NCBI RefSeq assembly: GCF_022601875.1
Contig: NZ_JAKVIP010000005.1
Span: 1-64,000, forward strand
DNA from: Chryseobacterium sp. SSA4.19
GTDB taxonomy: Bacteria; Bacteroidota; Bacteroidia; Flavobacteriales; Weeksellaceae
Direction of reading: 5' to 3'
DNA length: 64,000 nucleotides
Numbering within the stretch: position 1 is the first letter of the stretch; each line of letters begins with the position of its first letter. A program made the position numbers and the translations under genes. The notes beneath the pieces are model-generated. The model searched no databases. It was not told the origin of the DNA and saw only the letters and a list, made by a program, of their open reading frames with translations. Below, piece after piece: positions 43,025 through 50,717 of the stretch.

Positions 43025-43513
43025 TTATCTTTTCAGTAAATATTTATGCTGACCTTCCAGCACAAGTTCAGATTTCTGGTTATAAACCGTTACTTTGGTC
43101 GTAACGATTCCCTTATCTCCCTGTGGTGTTAAGTCGGTAATGGTCAACGAAGAATACAGAGTATCTCCTGAATGTACTTCTTTTAAAAAATTACAGGATA
43201 ATTCTAAAAAAGCAATGAAAACATTTCCGAAATAATGGGGAAGCAGCGTTGCTCCGGGAGCAGTGAATGCCAAAACCTGTAAACCGTGAACCACAGGCGC
43301 CTCGTGACCGAATCTTTTTGCGTATTCTGCGTCATAATGAATCGGGTGGTTATCACAGGAAACCGTCTGGAAAGCTGAAGCGTGCGCATCAGTAAGCGTT
43401 CTGCTTGGCGCTCTGAAAACTTCTCCGATTACCAATTCATCAAAAGTACGGGCTTTAACGATCGCAAAATCTTCAGGGTTGAATCCCGGTTCCTGAATTT
43501 CTGAATTTTCCAT
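43025..43513 (-). CDS. MaoC-like hotdog dehydratase
   Basis: The 162-residue protein has the MaoC/hydratase-2 motif: Asp and His in SCDNHPIHYDAEYAKRFGHE (catalytic D-x4-H) and APVVHGLQVLAFTAPGA. MaoC-type enzymes hydrate 2-enoyl-CoA or act on related thioesters. Lies between the two alpha/beta-hydrolase genes. Its cytoplasmic location suggests that a CoA thioester is made from an imported substrate. Confidence 0.85.
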   Translation of the reverse strand: MENSEIQEPGFNPEDFAIVKARTFDELVIGEVFRAPSRTLTDAHASAFQTVSCDNHPIHYDAEYAKRFGHEAPVVHGLQVLAFTAPGATLLPHYFGNVFIAFLELSCNFLKEVHSGDTLYSSLTITDLTPQGDKGIVTTKVTVYNQKSELVLEGQHKYLLKR

Positions 43514-43557
43514 AGACCTTAAATTTTTAAGAATAAATGCGGTTGGATCGGATTGAA

Positions 43558-44379
43558 TTATTCAGTAATGAATTCCAAAAGGTCTTTATTAATGGTCGGA
43601 TGCTCTGTCGTTGGCATTCCGTGAGGGAAACCGGGATACGTGATCAGTTTTCCGTTTTTCAGTAATTTGATGGATTTTAGGGCTGCATTGGTAATCGGAA
43701 CGATCTGATCGTCCTCGCCGTGCATCACCAAAACAGGAATATCAACCGCTTTCAAGTCTTCCGTAAGATCTGTTTCAGAAAAAGCTTTGATTCCGTCGTA
43801 ATGTGCCACGATTCCGCCCATGAGTCCCTGTCTCCACCAGTTTCTCTGAACACCATCCTTCACATCAGCGCCTTCTCTGTTGTATCCGTAGAATGGAAAT
43901 GTAAGATCATAATAGAATTGATTCCTGTTGTTCATCGTCTGCTCTCTGATGCCATCGAATACTTCCATCGGAACACCGTCGGGATTCGTTTCGCTTTTTA
44001 CCATTACCGGAGGAATTGCGCTGATCAATACGGCTTTCTTCGCTCTTCCGTTGGCATATTTGTTTACATAACGGATCACCTCGCCGCCGCCTGTTGAGTG
44101 GCCGATGTGCACCACATCTTTCAAATCTAAAAATTCTACTAATTCAGCGGCATCGGAAGCGTACTGCTCGATCGTATGGTTATAAATATCCTGGCTGGAT
44201 CTACCGTGACCTCTTCTGTCGTGAGTAACGACTCTGTAACCTTTCTGTAAAAAGAAAATTACCTGTGCATCCCAATCGTCTGATGATAAAGGCCATCCGT
44301 GGTGAAACATCAATACTGGTCCTTTCCCTTGATCTTTGTAAAAAATTTCTGTTCCGTCTTTTAATGTAAGTGTACTCAT
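43558..44379 (-). CDS. Cytoplasmic alpha/beta-hydrolase (cofactor-free chloroperoxidase type)
   Basis: The 273-residue protein matches the non-haem chloroperoxidase/esterase group: MFHHGWPLSSDDWDAQ, the Ser95 nucleophile in GHSTGGGE, HGEDDQIVP with Asp, and GFPHGM with His near the C-terminus. Such enzymes hydrolyse esters and form peracids from hydrogen peroxide. It is the first gene of the ten-gene cluster; a promoter (TTG-N18-TTAGTTTG) and a 20-bp palindrome lie upstream. It is the parent-like relative of the relic at 22442-22560. Confidence 0.9.
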   Translation of the reverse strand: MSTLTLKDGTEIFYKDQGKGPVLMFHHGWPLSSDDWDAQVIFFLQKGYRVVTHDRRGHGRSSQDIYNHTIEQYASDAAELVEFLDLKDVVHIGHSTGGGEVIRYVNKYANGRAKKAVLISAIPPVMVKSETNPDGVPMEVFDGIREQTMNNRNQFYYDLTFPFYGYNREGADVKDGVQRNWWRQGLMGGIVAHYDGIKAFSETDLTEDLKAVDIPVLVMHGEDDQIVPITNAALKSIKLLKNGKLITYPGFPHGMPTTEHPTINKDLLEFITE

Positions 44380-44408
44380 TTTATAATTTTTTTTGATTAA
44401 TGATAATT

Positions 44409-44437
44409 CAAACTAAATATTTCAAAAACAAACCCAA
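44409..44437 (-). promoter_or_regulatory. Promoter of the ten-gene cluster
   Basis: On the minus strand, TTG (44437-44435), an 18-nt spacer and TTAGTTTG (44416-44409) match the Bacteroidetes consensus with one change in the -7 element. The start codon of the first gene is at 44379, 30 nt downstream. Confidence 0.6.
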
Positions 44438-44488
44438 AAACACAACTGACTGATTTACATTATTTTAATAAAAATTGTAAAAAAAATT

Positions 44489-44508
44489 AATTACGAAATA
44501 TCGTAATT
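44489..44508. promoter_or_regulatory. 20-bp palindrome upstream of the ten-gene cluster
   Basis: AATTACGA-AATA-TCGTAATT has perfect 8-bp arms. It lies about 52 bp beyond the -33 element of the cluster promoter, a position usual for an activator. The regulator is unknown; the Crp/Fnr-like proteins of the window or the HxlR type are candidates. Confidence 0.5.
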
Positions 44509-44589
44509 TTATGAAGGAATTATTATAAATTGTATAAATTTAATACCTGTTCACAAGATATGAGCGAAAATAATATTTTGAAGGTCAAC

Positions 44590-44830
44590 TAAAAATGCCA
44601 GCCAATGTAAAAGGCCAGCATTGCTGATTATAGATGATTTGAGATCATTAATGTATAGGTATAGAGGCGTTTTAAAAACAATTTTTAAATTTAACTGAAT
44701 TTAAATTTTATTATTGAAGATACGCTCGCAGATTCAACCTGATCCAGCAGATTTTTATTTGTATGGATCTCTGTGTAATCAGCCATAATGTACGAAAGAT
44801 GACATTTCCTAGCTCAATAGGTTCGTACAT
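44590..44830. other. Gene-free region downstream of the pirin gene
   Basis: Nothing coding is seen between the first gene of the ten-gene cluster (44379) and the pirin stop (44831). The region includes an imperfect hairpin AATGCCAGCC / GGCCAGCATT near 44593-44622 and copy B of the dispersed repeat at 44720-44789. Confidence 0.4.
44720..44789. repeat. Dispersed intergenic repeat, copy B
   Basis: This 70-bp segment matches 5625-5691 by eye at about 80 percent; both begin ATACGCTC, share GATCCAGCAGATTTT and end TAATCA-CCATAAT. It is 41 bp from the 3' end of the pirin gene. No coding capacity. Confidence 0.6.
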
Positions 44831-45709
44831 TTATGATAAAGTCATCGGAACTTCCATCAGAAGGATTTCTGTATTTTCAGCGGTAGACTTAATATCAATA
44901 CCGGAAATATCCCAGACACCGAATCCGTCTCTTGCATCTAAAGCCTGACCTGCAATCTCCGCACTTCCTTTCAGAATAAAAACATATACGCCATTTCCTT
45001 TTTTCCTGATCTGATAATGAGTCCCTTTATTGTTTTCAAAATTCCCTATATGGAACCATGCATTCTGGTGTATCCAGACCCCTTCATCACCGGCATCAGG
45101 AGAAAGTATCTGCTGGAATGTATTCTGGCCTTTTGTTTTATCCAAAGTAATCTGGTCATATCTGGGAGTGACGTTTCTTTTATTCGGGTATACCCAGATC
45201 TGAAGGAATTTCACCAGGCTGTCACTGTTTTTATTGAACTCACTGTGCATAATCCCGGTTCCGGCGCTCATTACCTGAACATCTCCGCTTTTAATAACTG
45301 TTGAATTTCCCATATTGTCTTTATGCTCCAGATCGCCTTCAAGAGGAATGCTGATGATTTCCATATTATCATGAGGATGGGTACCGAAACCTCTTCCCGC
45401 TTCTACGATGTCATCATTTAAAACCCTCAGAACGCCGAAATGCATTCTTTCCGGATTATGGTAATTGGCAAAACTGAAGGTATGGTTACTTACGAGCCAG
45501 CCATGATCCGCTTTTCCCCGCGATTCTGCTTTATGCAGTACAGAATTATCTTTCAGTTTCGATTCAGGATTTGGAAGGTGGTTGTACCCGATCGGTTCCA
45601 GAGGTTCAATCTCGTCGATTTCATTTTTCATGGTATTGCCCAGCGATGCGGATGCCACAAACATTCCTGTTCCCAGCAATCCTTTCTTTAAAAAATCTTT
45701 TCTGTCCAT
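44831..45709 (-). CDS. Pirin-family protein with Tat-type export signal
   Basis: The 292-residue protein is a bicupin pirin. Iron ligands match the family: His111 and His113 in GTHPHDNME, and His155 with Glu157 in GIMHSEFNK. The start MDRKDFLKKGLLGTGMFVASAS is a twin-arginine-like signal (RK followed by DFLKK and a hydrophobic core), unusual because pirins are normally cytoplasmic quercetinase-like or regulatory proteins. A 55-bp block upstream is shared with the dioxygenase gene at 48956, which implies co-regulation. Confidence 0.85.
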   Translation of the reverse strand: MDRKDFLKKGLLGTGMFVASASLGNTMKNEIDEIEPLEPIGYNHLPNPESKLKDNSVLHKAESRGKADHGWLVSNHTFSFANYHNPERMHFGVLRVLNDDIVEAGRGFGTHPHDNMEIISIPLEGDLEHKDNMGNSTVIKSGDVQVMSAGTGIMHSEFNKNSDSLVKFLQIWVYPNKRNVTPRYDQITLDKTKGQNTFQQILSPDAGDEGVWIHQNAWFHIGNFENNKGTHYQIRKKGNGVYVFILKGSAEIAGQALDARDGFGVWDISGIDIKSTAENTEILLMEVPMTLS

Positions 45710-45738
45710 ATCTTTTAGTATTTATCTGTTATTCACAA

Positions 45739-45793
45739 GACAAATGTAGATTGATTGAAACTGCTGTGCATTTAACTGGTTTAATAAATTCAA
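45739..45793 (-). promoter_or_regulatory. Shared promoter/operator block, pirin copy
   Basis: This 55-bp block matches 49914-49968 without gaps at 46 of 55 positions. It includes the minus-strand -7 element TACATTTG (45749-45742) and, further upstream, TTTAACTGGTTTAA, a near-palindrome also present in the other copy. Both blocks sit just upstream of their genes. Confidence 0.65.
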
Positions 45794-45962
45794 TTTTTTA
45801 CGGAAACTTTTAGGCGTTTAAGTGGTATTTTCTGATGTGTAAATGAAGGGAGAAAGAAAAAAACGGTGTGGCTTATACATGATGTATAAGCCACCCTTTA
45901 AAAATTCCTTGAATTTCCGTCAACTTATTCAGGAATGGAATTGCATATTTTTCACCCATACA

Positions 45963-46547
45963 TTACTTCTCCTTGCTGGCTAATCGCTTCCTGATGGTAC
46001 TGACAAATTCTTTGGAAACGCCTAAGTAAGAAGCAATATAATACTGCGCTACACGTTGCGGAATAGTAGGATATACTTTTATAAATTCCAGGTACCTGTC
46101 TGATGCACTTTTTGAAATGGTATTAACCAGACGGTTCTGCAAAGTGAAAAGATTTCTCTGCACCAGCATTCTGAAGACCCTTTCAAATTTCGGGATTTCC
46201 TTCAACAGTTTCTCTTTTGTAATGGGATTCAGTACCAGGATTTCTGAATCTTCAATGGTTTCTATGTATAGATTGGAAGGTTTCTGGTCCTGGAACGATG
46301 CAATATCGCTGATCCACCAGTCTTCGATGGCAAAAAGGATCGTAACTTCAAAGCCGTTATCATCAAGATAATACACACGCACGCAGCCTTTGTGGATATA
46401 GCCTTCAAACTGGCAGACCTCACCTTCCCGCAATAAAATGGTTTTCTTCGGGATGGATTGACAAACCAGCAAATCTGTGAAAAAATTTTCCTCTTCCTGA
46501 GTAAGGCTTATAAATCGTGTTACATTCCTGATGATATCTTCAAACAT
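45963..46547 (-). CDS. Crp/Fnr-family transcriptional regulator
   Basis: The 194-residue protein has the cNMP-like barrel (EGEVCQFEGYIHKGCVRVYYL; ETIEDSEILVLNP) and a C-terminal HTH (RVAQYYIASYLGVSKEFVSTIRKRL). No Fe-S Cys cluster is present. It lies directly upstream of the pirin gene and 9 bp from the receiver-like gene at 46557, and is a candidate controller of the pirin/dioxygenase promoters. Confidence 0.85.
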   Translation of the reverse strand: MFEDIIRNVTRFISLTQEEENFFTDLLVCQSIPKKTILLREGEVCQFEGYIHKGCVRVYYLDDNGFEVTILFAIEDWWISDIASFQDQKPSNLYIETIEDSEILVLNPITKEKLLKEIPKFERVFRMLVQRNLFTLQNRLVNTISKSASDRYLEFIKVYPTIPQRVAQYYIASYLGVSKEFVSTIRKRLASKEK

Positions 46548-46556
46548 ACATAAAGT

Positions 46557-46874
46557 TTACGGCTGCAAATTAGGAAAAATACTGTATACTTCATTCTTCA
46601 GCAATCCGCTTCCTCCGCCGTAATGATCGATCACTTTAATTTTTCCATCAAAATCTTCACAAAAAACTTTAATCTCTTTTTCAAACTTGTCTTCCAGACC
46701 GGAACTCAAAAGAATAATATTTGGCTGATGTTCTCTTATATAATCATAACAGGCATTTTCATCATTCATCGTTTCCGCTTTCCAGCCTTCATTATTTTCG
46801 ATTACTCTTTTTAAGGTATCAAGAATTTCAATGTTTTTTCCGATCACCAGAAATCTTAGTGTTTTCATAGGCAT
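46557..46874 (-). CDS. Degenerate receiver-like small protein
   Basis: The 105-residue protein follows the alternating strand/helix pattern of a CheY-like receiver (LRFLVIGKNIEILDTLKRVI; PNIILLSSGLEDK; GKIKVIDHYGGGSGLL). The canonical phospho-Asp position is replaced by Ser in LLSSG, and the acidic pocket lacks the usual pair, so it cannot be phosphorylated in the ordinary way. It is 9 bp upstream of the Crp/Fnr gene and probably cotranscribed. A start at codon 3 (46868) is equally plausible. Confidence 0.6.
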   Translation of the reverse strand: MPMKTLRFLVIGKNIEILDTLKRVIENNEGWKAETMNDENACYDYIREHQPNIILLSSGLEDKFEKEIKVFCEDFDGKIKVIDHYGGGSGLLKNEVYSIFPNLQP

Positions 46875-46918
46875 ACAAATTTAGGATTTTTGTATAAGAG
46901 GAGTACTATCAGATGAAT

Positions 46919-47266
46919 TTAAATGTGAATAAATAATGAGGTACGCTCTTTCTTTTCTGTGTTTTTTGTTTTGTGGCCTTTCCCGGAAATATCTTCTACC
47001 AAAAGAATCTCTCCGGTTTCAAATACTCTTTTCTCACCAAGAGAAGTTTCTATCACCACACCGCCATCCAGCAATACGATATACTGCTTTTGCGGCGCGC
47101 AGTGAAAATCGTAATCATAGTCTGCAGGAACTTTTCTGAACTGAAGTTTTTTTACATCGATACCTTCTGAGAGGAATCCGATTTCGCCCTGATCAACCAA
47201 AGGAATTTCCAGATCCTCAAAATGAGATTCACCGTTTACGTCGCTGAATATTTTTGTAATTTTCAT
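46919..47266 (-). CDS. Small cupin-domain protein
   Basis: The 115-residue single-cupin protein has a barrel pattern with PADYDYDFHCAPQKQYIVLL and GEILLVEDISGKGHKTKNTE, the usual second cupin motif with the metal His. Its substrate is unknown. It is 9 bp downstream of the MhqD-like esterase gene and belongs to that operon. Confidence 0.75.
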   Translation of the reverse strand: MKITKIFSDVNGESHFEDLEIPLVDQGEIGFLSEGIDVKKLQFRKVPADYDYDFHCAPQKQYIVLLDGGVVIETSLGEKRVFETGEILLVEDISGKGHKTKNTEKKERTSLFIHI

Positions 47267-47275
47267 CTGGTTATT

Positions 47276-47896
47276 TTATCTGAAAATAATTTTATTAGCC
47301 AACTCAATTTCTTCCTGGTTGATAGAATGCCCAAAGTTTTCGTATACTTTTTCCGTAACATCGGCATTTATTTCTTTTAAAATATTGGCCGTGGCATATA
47401 CTCTTTCCACGGGAACGTGAAAATCCGGGTTGCTGGTTGCTAATAAAACCGGCATTCCTGCAAAATCGCCTTTGTAATTTCCACGGTTAATTTTTTCTCC
47501 GATAACGCCTCCGATGATGGCAGCCGCACCTCCGAATTTCTGTGCATTCCGTGCTAAAAACTCCAGTGTAAGACAGGCGCCTTGTGAAAATCCGAAGAAA
47601 TAAATATGTTCAGCATTAATCCCTGCATCCAGAACTTTTGTAACTGTTTTTTCTACGGTTTCAATCGCAGATGACAGCCAGGGCTCATTTTGTTCGGCCG
47701 GTGCAATGAAAGAAAAGGGATACCAGCTTCCGTTCGTAGCCTGGGGAGCCAAGAGTGCATAATCTTTTACATTCAGATGCTCTGAAAGACCCAGAATATC
47801 TTTTGCACTTCCGCCTCTGCCGTGTATCATGATCAATGCTTTTTCAGCCTGATCCAGAGGTTTTCCTGATGTTTTTATGTCTAAAATAGGATTCAT
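47276..47896 (-). CDS. Phospholipase/carboxylesterase (MhqD-like alpha/beta-hydrolase)
   Basis: The 206-residue enzyme has the carboxylesterase motif: LIMIHGRGGSAKDILG, nucleophile Ser in FFGFSQGACLTLEFL, and the late His in ENFGHSINQEE. It starts 1 base after the dioxygenase stop, so the ATG at 47896 is supported. It resembles MhqD, which accompanies the MhqO/MhqE dioxygenases in Bacillus hydroquinone detoxification. Probably hydrolyses the ring-cleaved product. Confidence 0.85.
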   Translation of the reverse strand: MNPILDIKTSGKPLDQAEKALIMIHGRGGSAKDILGLSEHLNVKDYALLAPQATNGSWYPFSFIAPAEQNEPWLSSAIETVEKTVTKVLDAGINAEHIYFFGFSQGACLTLEFLARNAQKFGGAAAIIGGVIGEKINRGNYKGDFAGMPVLLATSNPDFHVPVERVYATANILKEINADVTEKVYENFGHSINQEEIELANKIIFR

Positions 47897-47897
47897 T

Positions 47898-48851
47898 TTA
47901 TCTAAATTTTTCTGTTGGGTAATTAATTGCAGGCAAAACATCGATCAGATGTTCCCTCTTTTCTTCAAACTGTTCGGGCAGCATAAGGCTTTCCCCTAAA
48001 AATATCCGCTCTTCATCCACATCAAAGCCCGGACCTGACGTTGCGATTTCAAACAGAACACCGCCCGGTTCTTTAAAATAGATGGATGTAAAATACTTCC
48101 GGTCTTTCACTTCGGTATGCTGTATCCCAAATGCATTCAGCTTTTCAATCATTTCAAGCTGCGACTGTGCATCAGGCGTTGCAAATGCGACATGGTGAAC
48201 GGTACCCCTTCCCGCAAGGCCTTTCAATGCATTAGGAGTACATACGAGATCCACATACTTTCCGGGTTTATTTTCTGTCCCGAAACGGAACCTGTCTGAA
48301 CTTTCCGAAATAAGCTGATGATCCATCTGTGTAGTCAGCAACGCCGCTGTCCGTTCATAAGCATCTAACCAGATTTCCACATGGTGAAAGCCTTTGATGG
48401 TATATTCTTTCGGAATAAACCCGTTATTATAGCCTTTTCTGTCATCCTTATCGTTGAAAACCAGCTCCAGGCCTAGCCCGTCAAAGTCTTCAAGGTATAT
48501 GAAAACTTCACCCGAAAGCCTTTGCTGCGGCTGTTTGTAAGGAATATTAAACTGGGAAAGACGTTCCTCCCAATACTCCAGTGCATCCATTGAAACTGAA
48601 AAAGCAGTGGTATTCAGCATTCCTTTTCCGTGTCGGCCGTTGACCAAGCCTTTTCCATATGGGAAAGTAGTCATAATGGTCCCCGGCGTTCCATACTCGT
48701 CTCCAAAATAAAAATGGTAGACATCGGAAAAATCGAAATTAACGGTTTTCTTGATAAGACGAAGCCCTAAAACGCCTGTATAAAAATCTATATTTTCCTG
48801 TGCATCGCCTGTAACAGCGGTAACGTGATGAAGTCCTGTGATAAGTGCCAT
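47898..48851 (-). CDS. Ring-cleaving dioxygenase (MhqO/MhqA type), copy 1
   Basis: The 317-residue protein has two VOC modules: GLHHVTAVTGDAQENIDFYT at the start, with the metal His, and KGFHHVEIWLDAYERTAALL at the start of the second. HHVAFATPD and YFKEPGGVLFEIATSGPGFDVDE carry the other metal ligands. It should cleave hydroquinones or catechol-like rings extradiolically with iron. Linked to a second copy at 48956 and the esterase. Confidence 0.92.
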   Translation of the reverse strand: MALITGLHHVTAVTGDAQENIDFYTGVLGLRLIKKTVNFDFSDVYHFYFGDEYGTPGTIMTTFPYGKGLVNGRHGKGMLNTTAFSVSMDALEYWEERLSQFNIPYKQPQQRLSGEVFIYLEDFDGLGLELVFNDKDDRKGYNNGFIPKEYTIKGFHHVEIWLDAYERTAALLTTQMDHQLISESSDRFRFGTENKPGKYVDLVCTPNALKGLAGRGTVHHVAFATPDAQSQLEMIEKLNAFGIQHTEVKDRKYFTSIYFKEPGGVLFEIATSGPGFDVDEERIFLGESLMLPEQFEEKREHLIDVLPAINYPTEKFR

Positions 48852-48955
48852 GAGTTTGTAAGCTTAAAGTTTGAGTGTAAAGTGTAAAATGAATATGCCC
48901 TTGTATTCTTCCAGATCGTTTAAAATTAAAACAATCTGTAATGTTAAAGAATGAC

Positions 48956-49888
48956 CTATGTTAACTTCGGCAGTGATTCTTCAATCTGGCCGCGCATTGC
49001 CTCATACTGTTTAGGAAGCTTAAGGCTGTTCCCCAGTTCGTTCAGGGGCTCATCCACTGTAAATCCCGGATTATCGGTTGCAATTTCAAATAAAACACCT
49101 CCCGGTTCGCGGAAATACAATGAGTAAAAATAATCTCTGTCTATTTTCGGAGTGATGTTCAACCCTGCAGACATTACTTTTTCACGGAATTCCATTAAAA
49201 CCTGATCATTTTTCACTCTAAAAGCCACGTGATGATTGGTTCCTCCTGCATTTCTTCCGGCAGGAATTGTGTCATTTTCAATAATATCCACCAGATTTGC
49301 CGTGTCAATCGCATCGGTTGCAAAACGGTATCTTTCACCTTCCTGTTTTTGTAAATCATACCCGAAAATGTCGGTTAAAATTTTAATCGTCGGGTCAGCT
49401 TTTTTCAATGTTAAAGTAATGTTGTGGAAACCTTTCAAAGCATTTTCATCTTTTATATCATCAGTCGTCCAAACTTTTCTGTCATCCGGCGTTGAAGATT
49501 CGATGAACTGTAACTGTAAACCATCCGGATCATTGAAAGAAATTAATTTTTCGCCAAAAATTTCACTTTCCTGAAAACTGATATTGAACTGCTGAAATCT
49601 GTTTTTCCAGAATTCCAGGCTTCCTTTCGGAACGGAATATCCGATGTGAGTGGCCAGACCGCTTCCGTTTGTCCCTTTTTCAATTCCTTCCCACGGAAAG
49701 AACGTAAGAATTGTTCCCGGTGTTCCGGTTTCGTTACCGAAATAAAAATGATAGGTTCCCGGATCGTCAAAGTTTACCGTTTTCTTTACTAACCTTACTC
49801 CTAATATTTTTGTATAAAAATCTAAATTTCTTTTTGCGTTATCAGCGATTGCGGTAATATGGTGCAATCCTAAAATTCTATTTTCCAT
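48956..49888 (-). CDS. Ring-cleaving dioxygenase (MhqO/MhqA type), copy 2
   Basis: The 310-residue paralogue keeps the same metal motifs (GLHHITAIADNAKRNLDFYT, NHHVAFRVKN, YFREPGGVLFEIATDNPGF). It differs from copy 1 in the central segments and in the linker (KGFHNITLTLKKAD, where the first motif His-His is His-Asn). It is transcribed from the promoter block at 49914-49968. Copy 1 follows 104 bp later. Confidence 0.92.
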   Translation of the reverse strand: MENRILGLHHITAIADNAKRNLDFYTKILGVRLVKKTVNFDDPGTYHFYFGNETGTPGTILTFFPWEGIEKGTNGSGLATHIGYSVPKGSLEFWKNRFQQFNISFQESEIFGEKLISFNDPDGLQLQFIESSTPDDRKVWTTDDIKDENALKGFHNITLTLKKADPTIKILTDIFGYDLQKQEGERYRFATDAIDTANLVDIIENDTIPAGRNAGGTNHHVAFRVKNDQVLMEFREKVMSAGLNITPKIDRDYFYSLYFREPGGVLFEIATDNPGFTVDEPLNELGNSLKLPKQYEAMRGQIEESLPKLT

Positions 49889-49913
49889 TTTGTTGATTCT
49901 TTAATTTTGATAT

Positions 49914-49968
49914 GACAAATGTAGGACGATCGAAACTTCTGCACATTTAACTAGTTTAATAAATACAA
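49914..49968 (-). promoter_or_regulatory. Shared promoter/operator block, dioxygenase copy
   Basis: This block is 46/55 identical to that at 45739-45793. It contains the minus-strand -7 TACATTTG and the core AACTAGTT (a perfect 8-bp palindrome here). Starts 26 bp upstream of the dioxygenase start codon. Confidence 0.65.
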
Positions 49969-50159
49969 AAAGATAACAATGAAAGGATAAAATCCTCAGA
50001 AGAGATAAATAATGTTGACGATCACGGAGGATTGCTCTATTTTATCATTCTATTTTAGACTTTAATCAAAAGAAATTTTCAGGATTTAGCCGTTAATGTA
50101 CTTAACATTTTTTGGTCTTCAAATTGTATAATGAATAAATATTTCATTAACAGATCATT

Positions 50160-50570
50160 ATGAATAAAAACAGAATACCATTTATTGCAGTCTTTTTACT
50201 TTTCTTTGCTTCAGCCTGTTTTATGGTGAGCTGTGAGAAAGACCGTGACGATGAGGAGCTTGCTGCAAAAATCAAATCCTCACAAAAGAATATACTCACA
50301 TTTGAATTTTTCAAAGCAGACAACAGCAGTTTATCCACCGATTATAATACGTCTTTAAACGGTAATATTATTGTTGCAAATTTGCCGTCCGACACCAACG
50401 TCAGTTCCCTTAAACCAGCCTTTACAGTGTCTGAAAAAGCTGTAGTCCTGGTAAACGGCAAGTTCCAGACAAGCCGAATAACCGCTAATGACTTTACCTA
50501 TCCTGTTGTCTACACGGTCCAGGCAGAGGACGGAAGTACAAAAAACTATACTGTTACCGTAAATCATTAG
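50160..50570 (+). CDS. DUF5018-like surface lipoprotein
   Basis: The 136-residue protein has a lipoprotein signal with Cys25 (FMVSCEKDRDDEE). The acidic residues after the Cys resemble the lipoprotein export signal of Flavobacteriia, so it is probably on the cell surface. The mature part has the Ig-like DUF5018 pattern (ILTFEFFKADNSSLSTDYNT, YPVVYTVQAEDGSTKNYTVT) found in Bacteroidetes glycan-binding lipoproteins. It stands alone. Confidence 0.75.
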   Translation: MNKNRIPFIAVFLLFFASACFMVSCEKDRDDEELAAKIKSSQKNILTFEFFKADNSSLSTDYNTSLNGNIIVANLPSDTNVSSLKPAFTVSEKAVVLVNGKFQTSRITANDFTYPVVYTVQAEDGSTKNYTVTVNH

Positions 50571-50634
50571 TGTGTTAGCATTTTATCCGAATTTTAATAT
50601 CAGAAGTATTTCTCTGATATTTCACACTCTTATC

Positions 50635-50701
50635 TGAGCCGTACAGACAATATTTTTGAGCCGTATACGAAAACATTTATTTCCCTGAGCATCTACATTT
50701 G
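50635..50701 (+). promoter_or_regulatory. AraC-type direct repeats and promoter of the AKR gene
   Basis: TGAGCCGTA occurs at 50635-50643 and 50657-50665, 22 bp apart in the same orientation, two helical turns. TACATTTG at 50694-50701 is the -7 element. The second repeat ends about 28 bp before the -7 element, where a bound AraC activator would touch RNA polymerase. The AraC gene follows the AKR gene. Confidence 0.6.
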
Positions 50702-50717
50702 TAGTATGAAAAACAAT

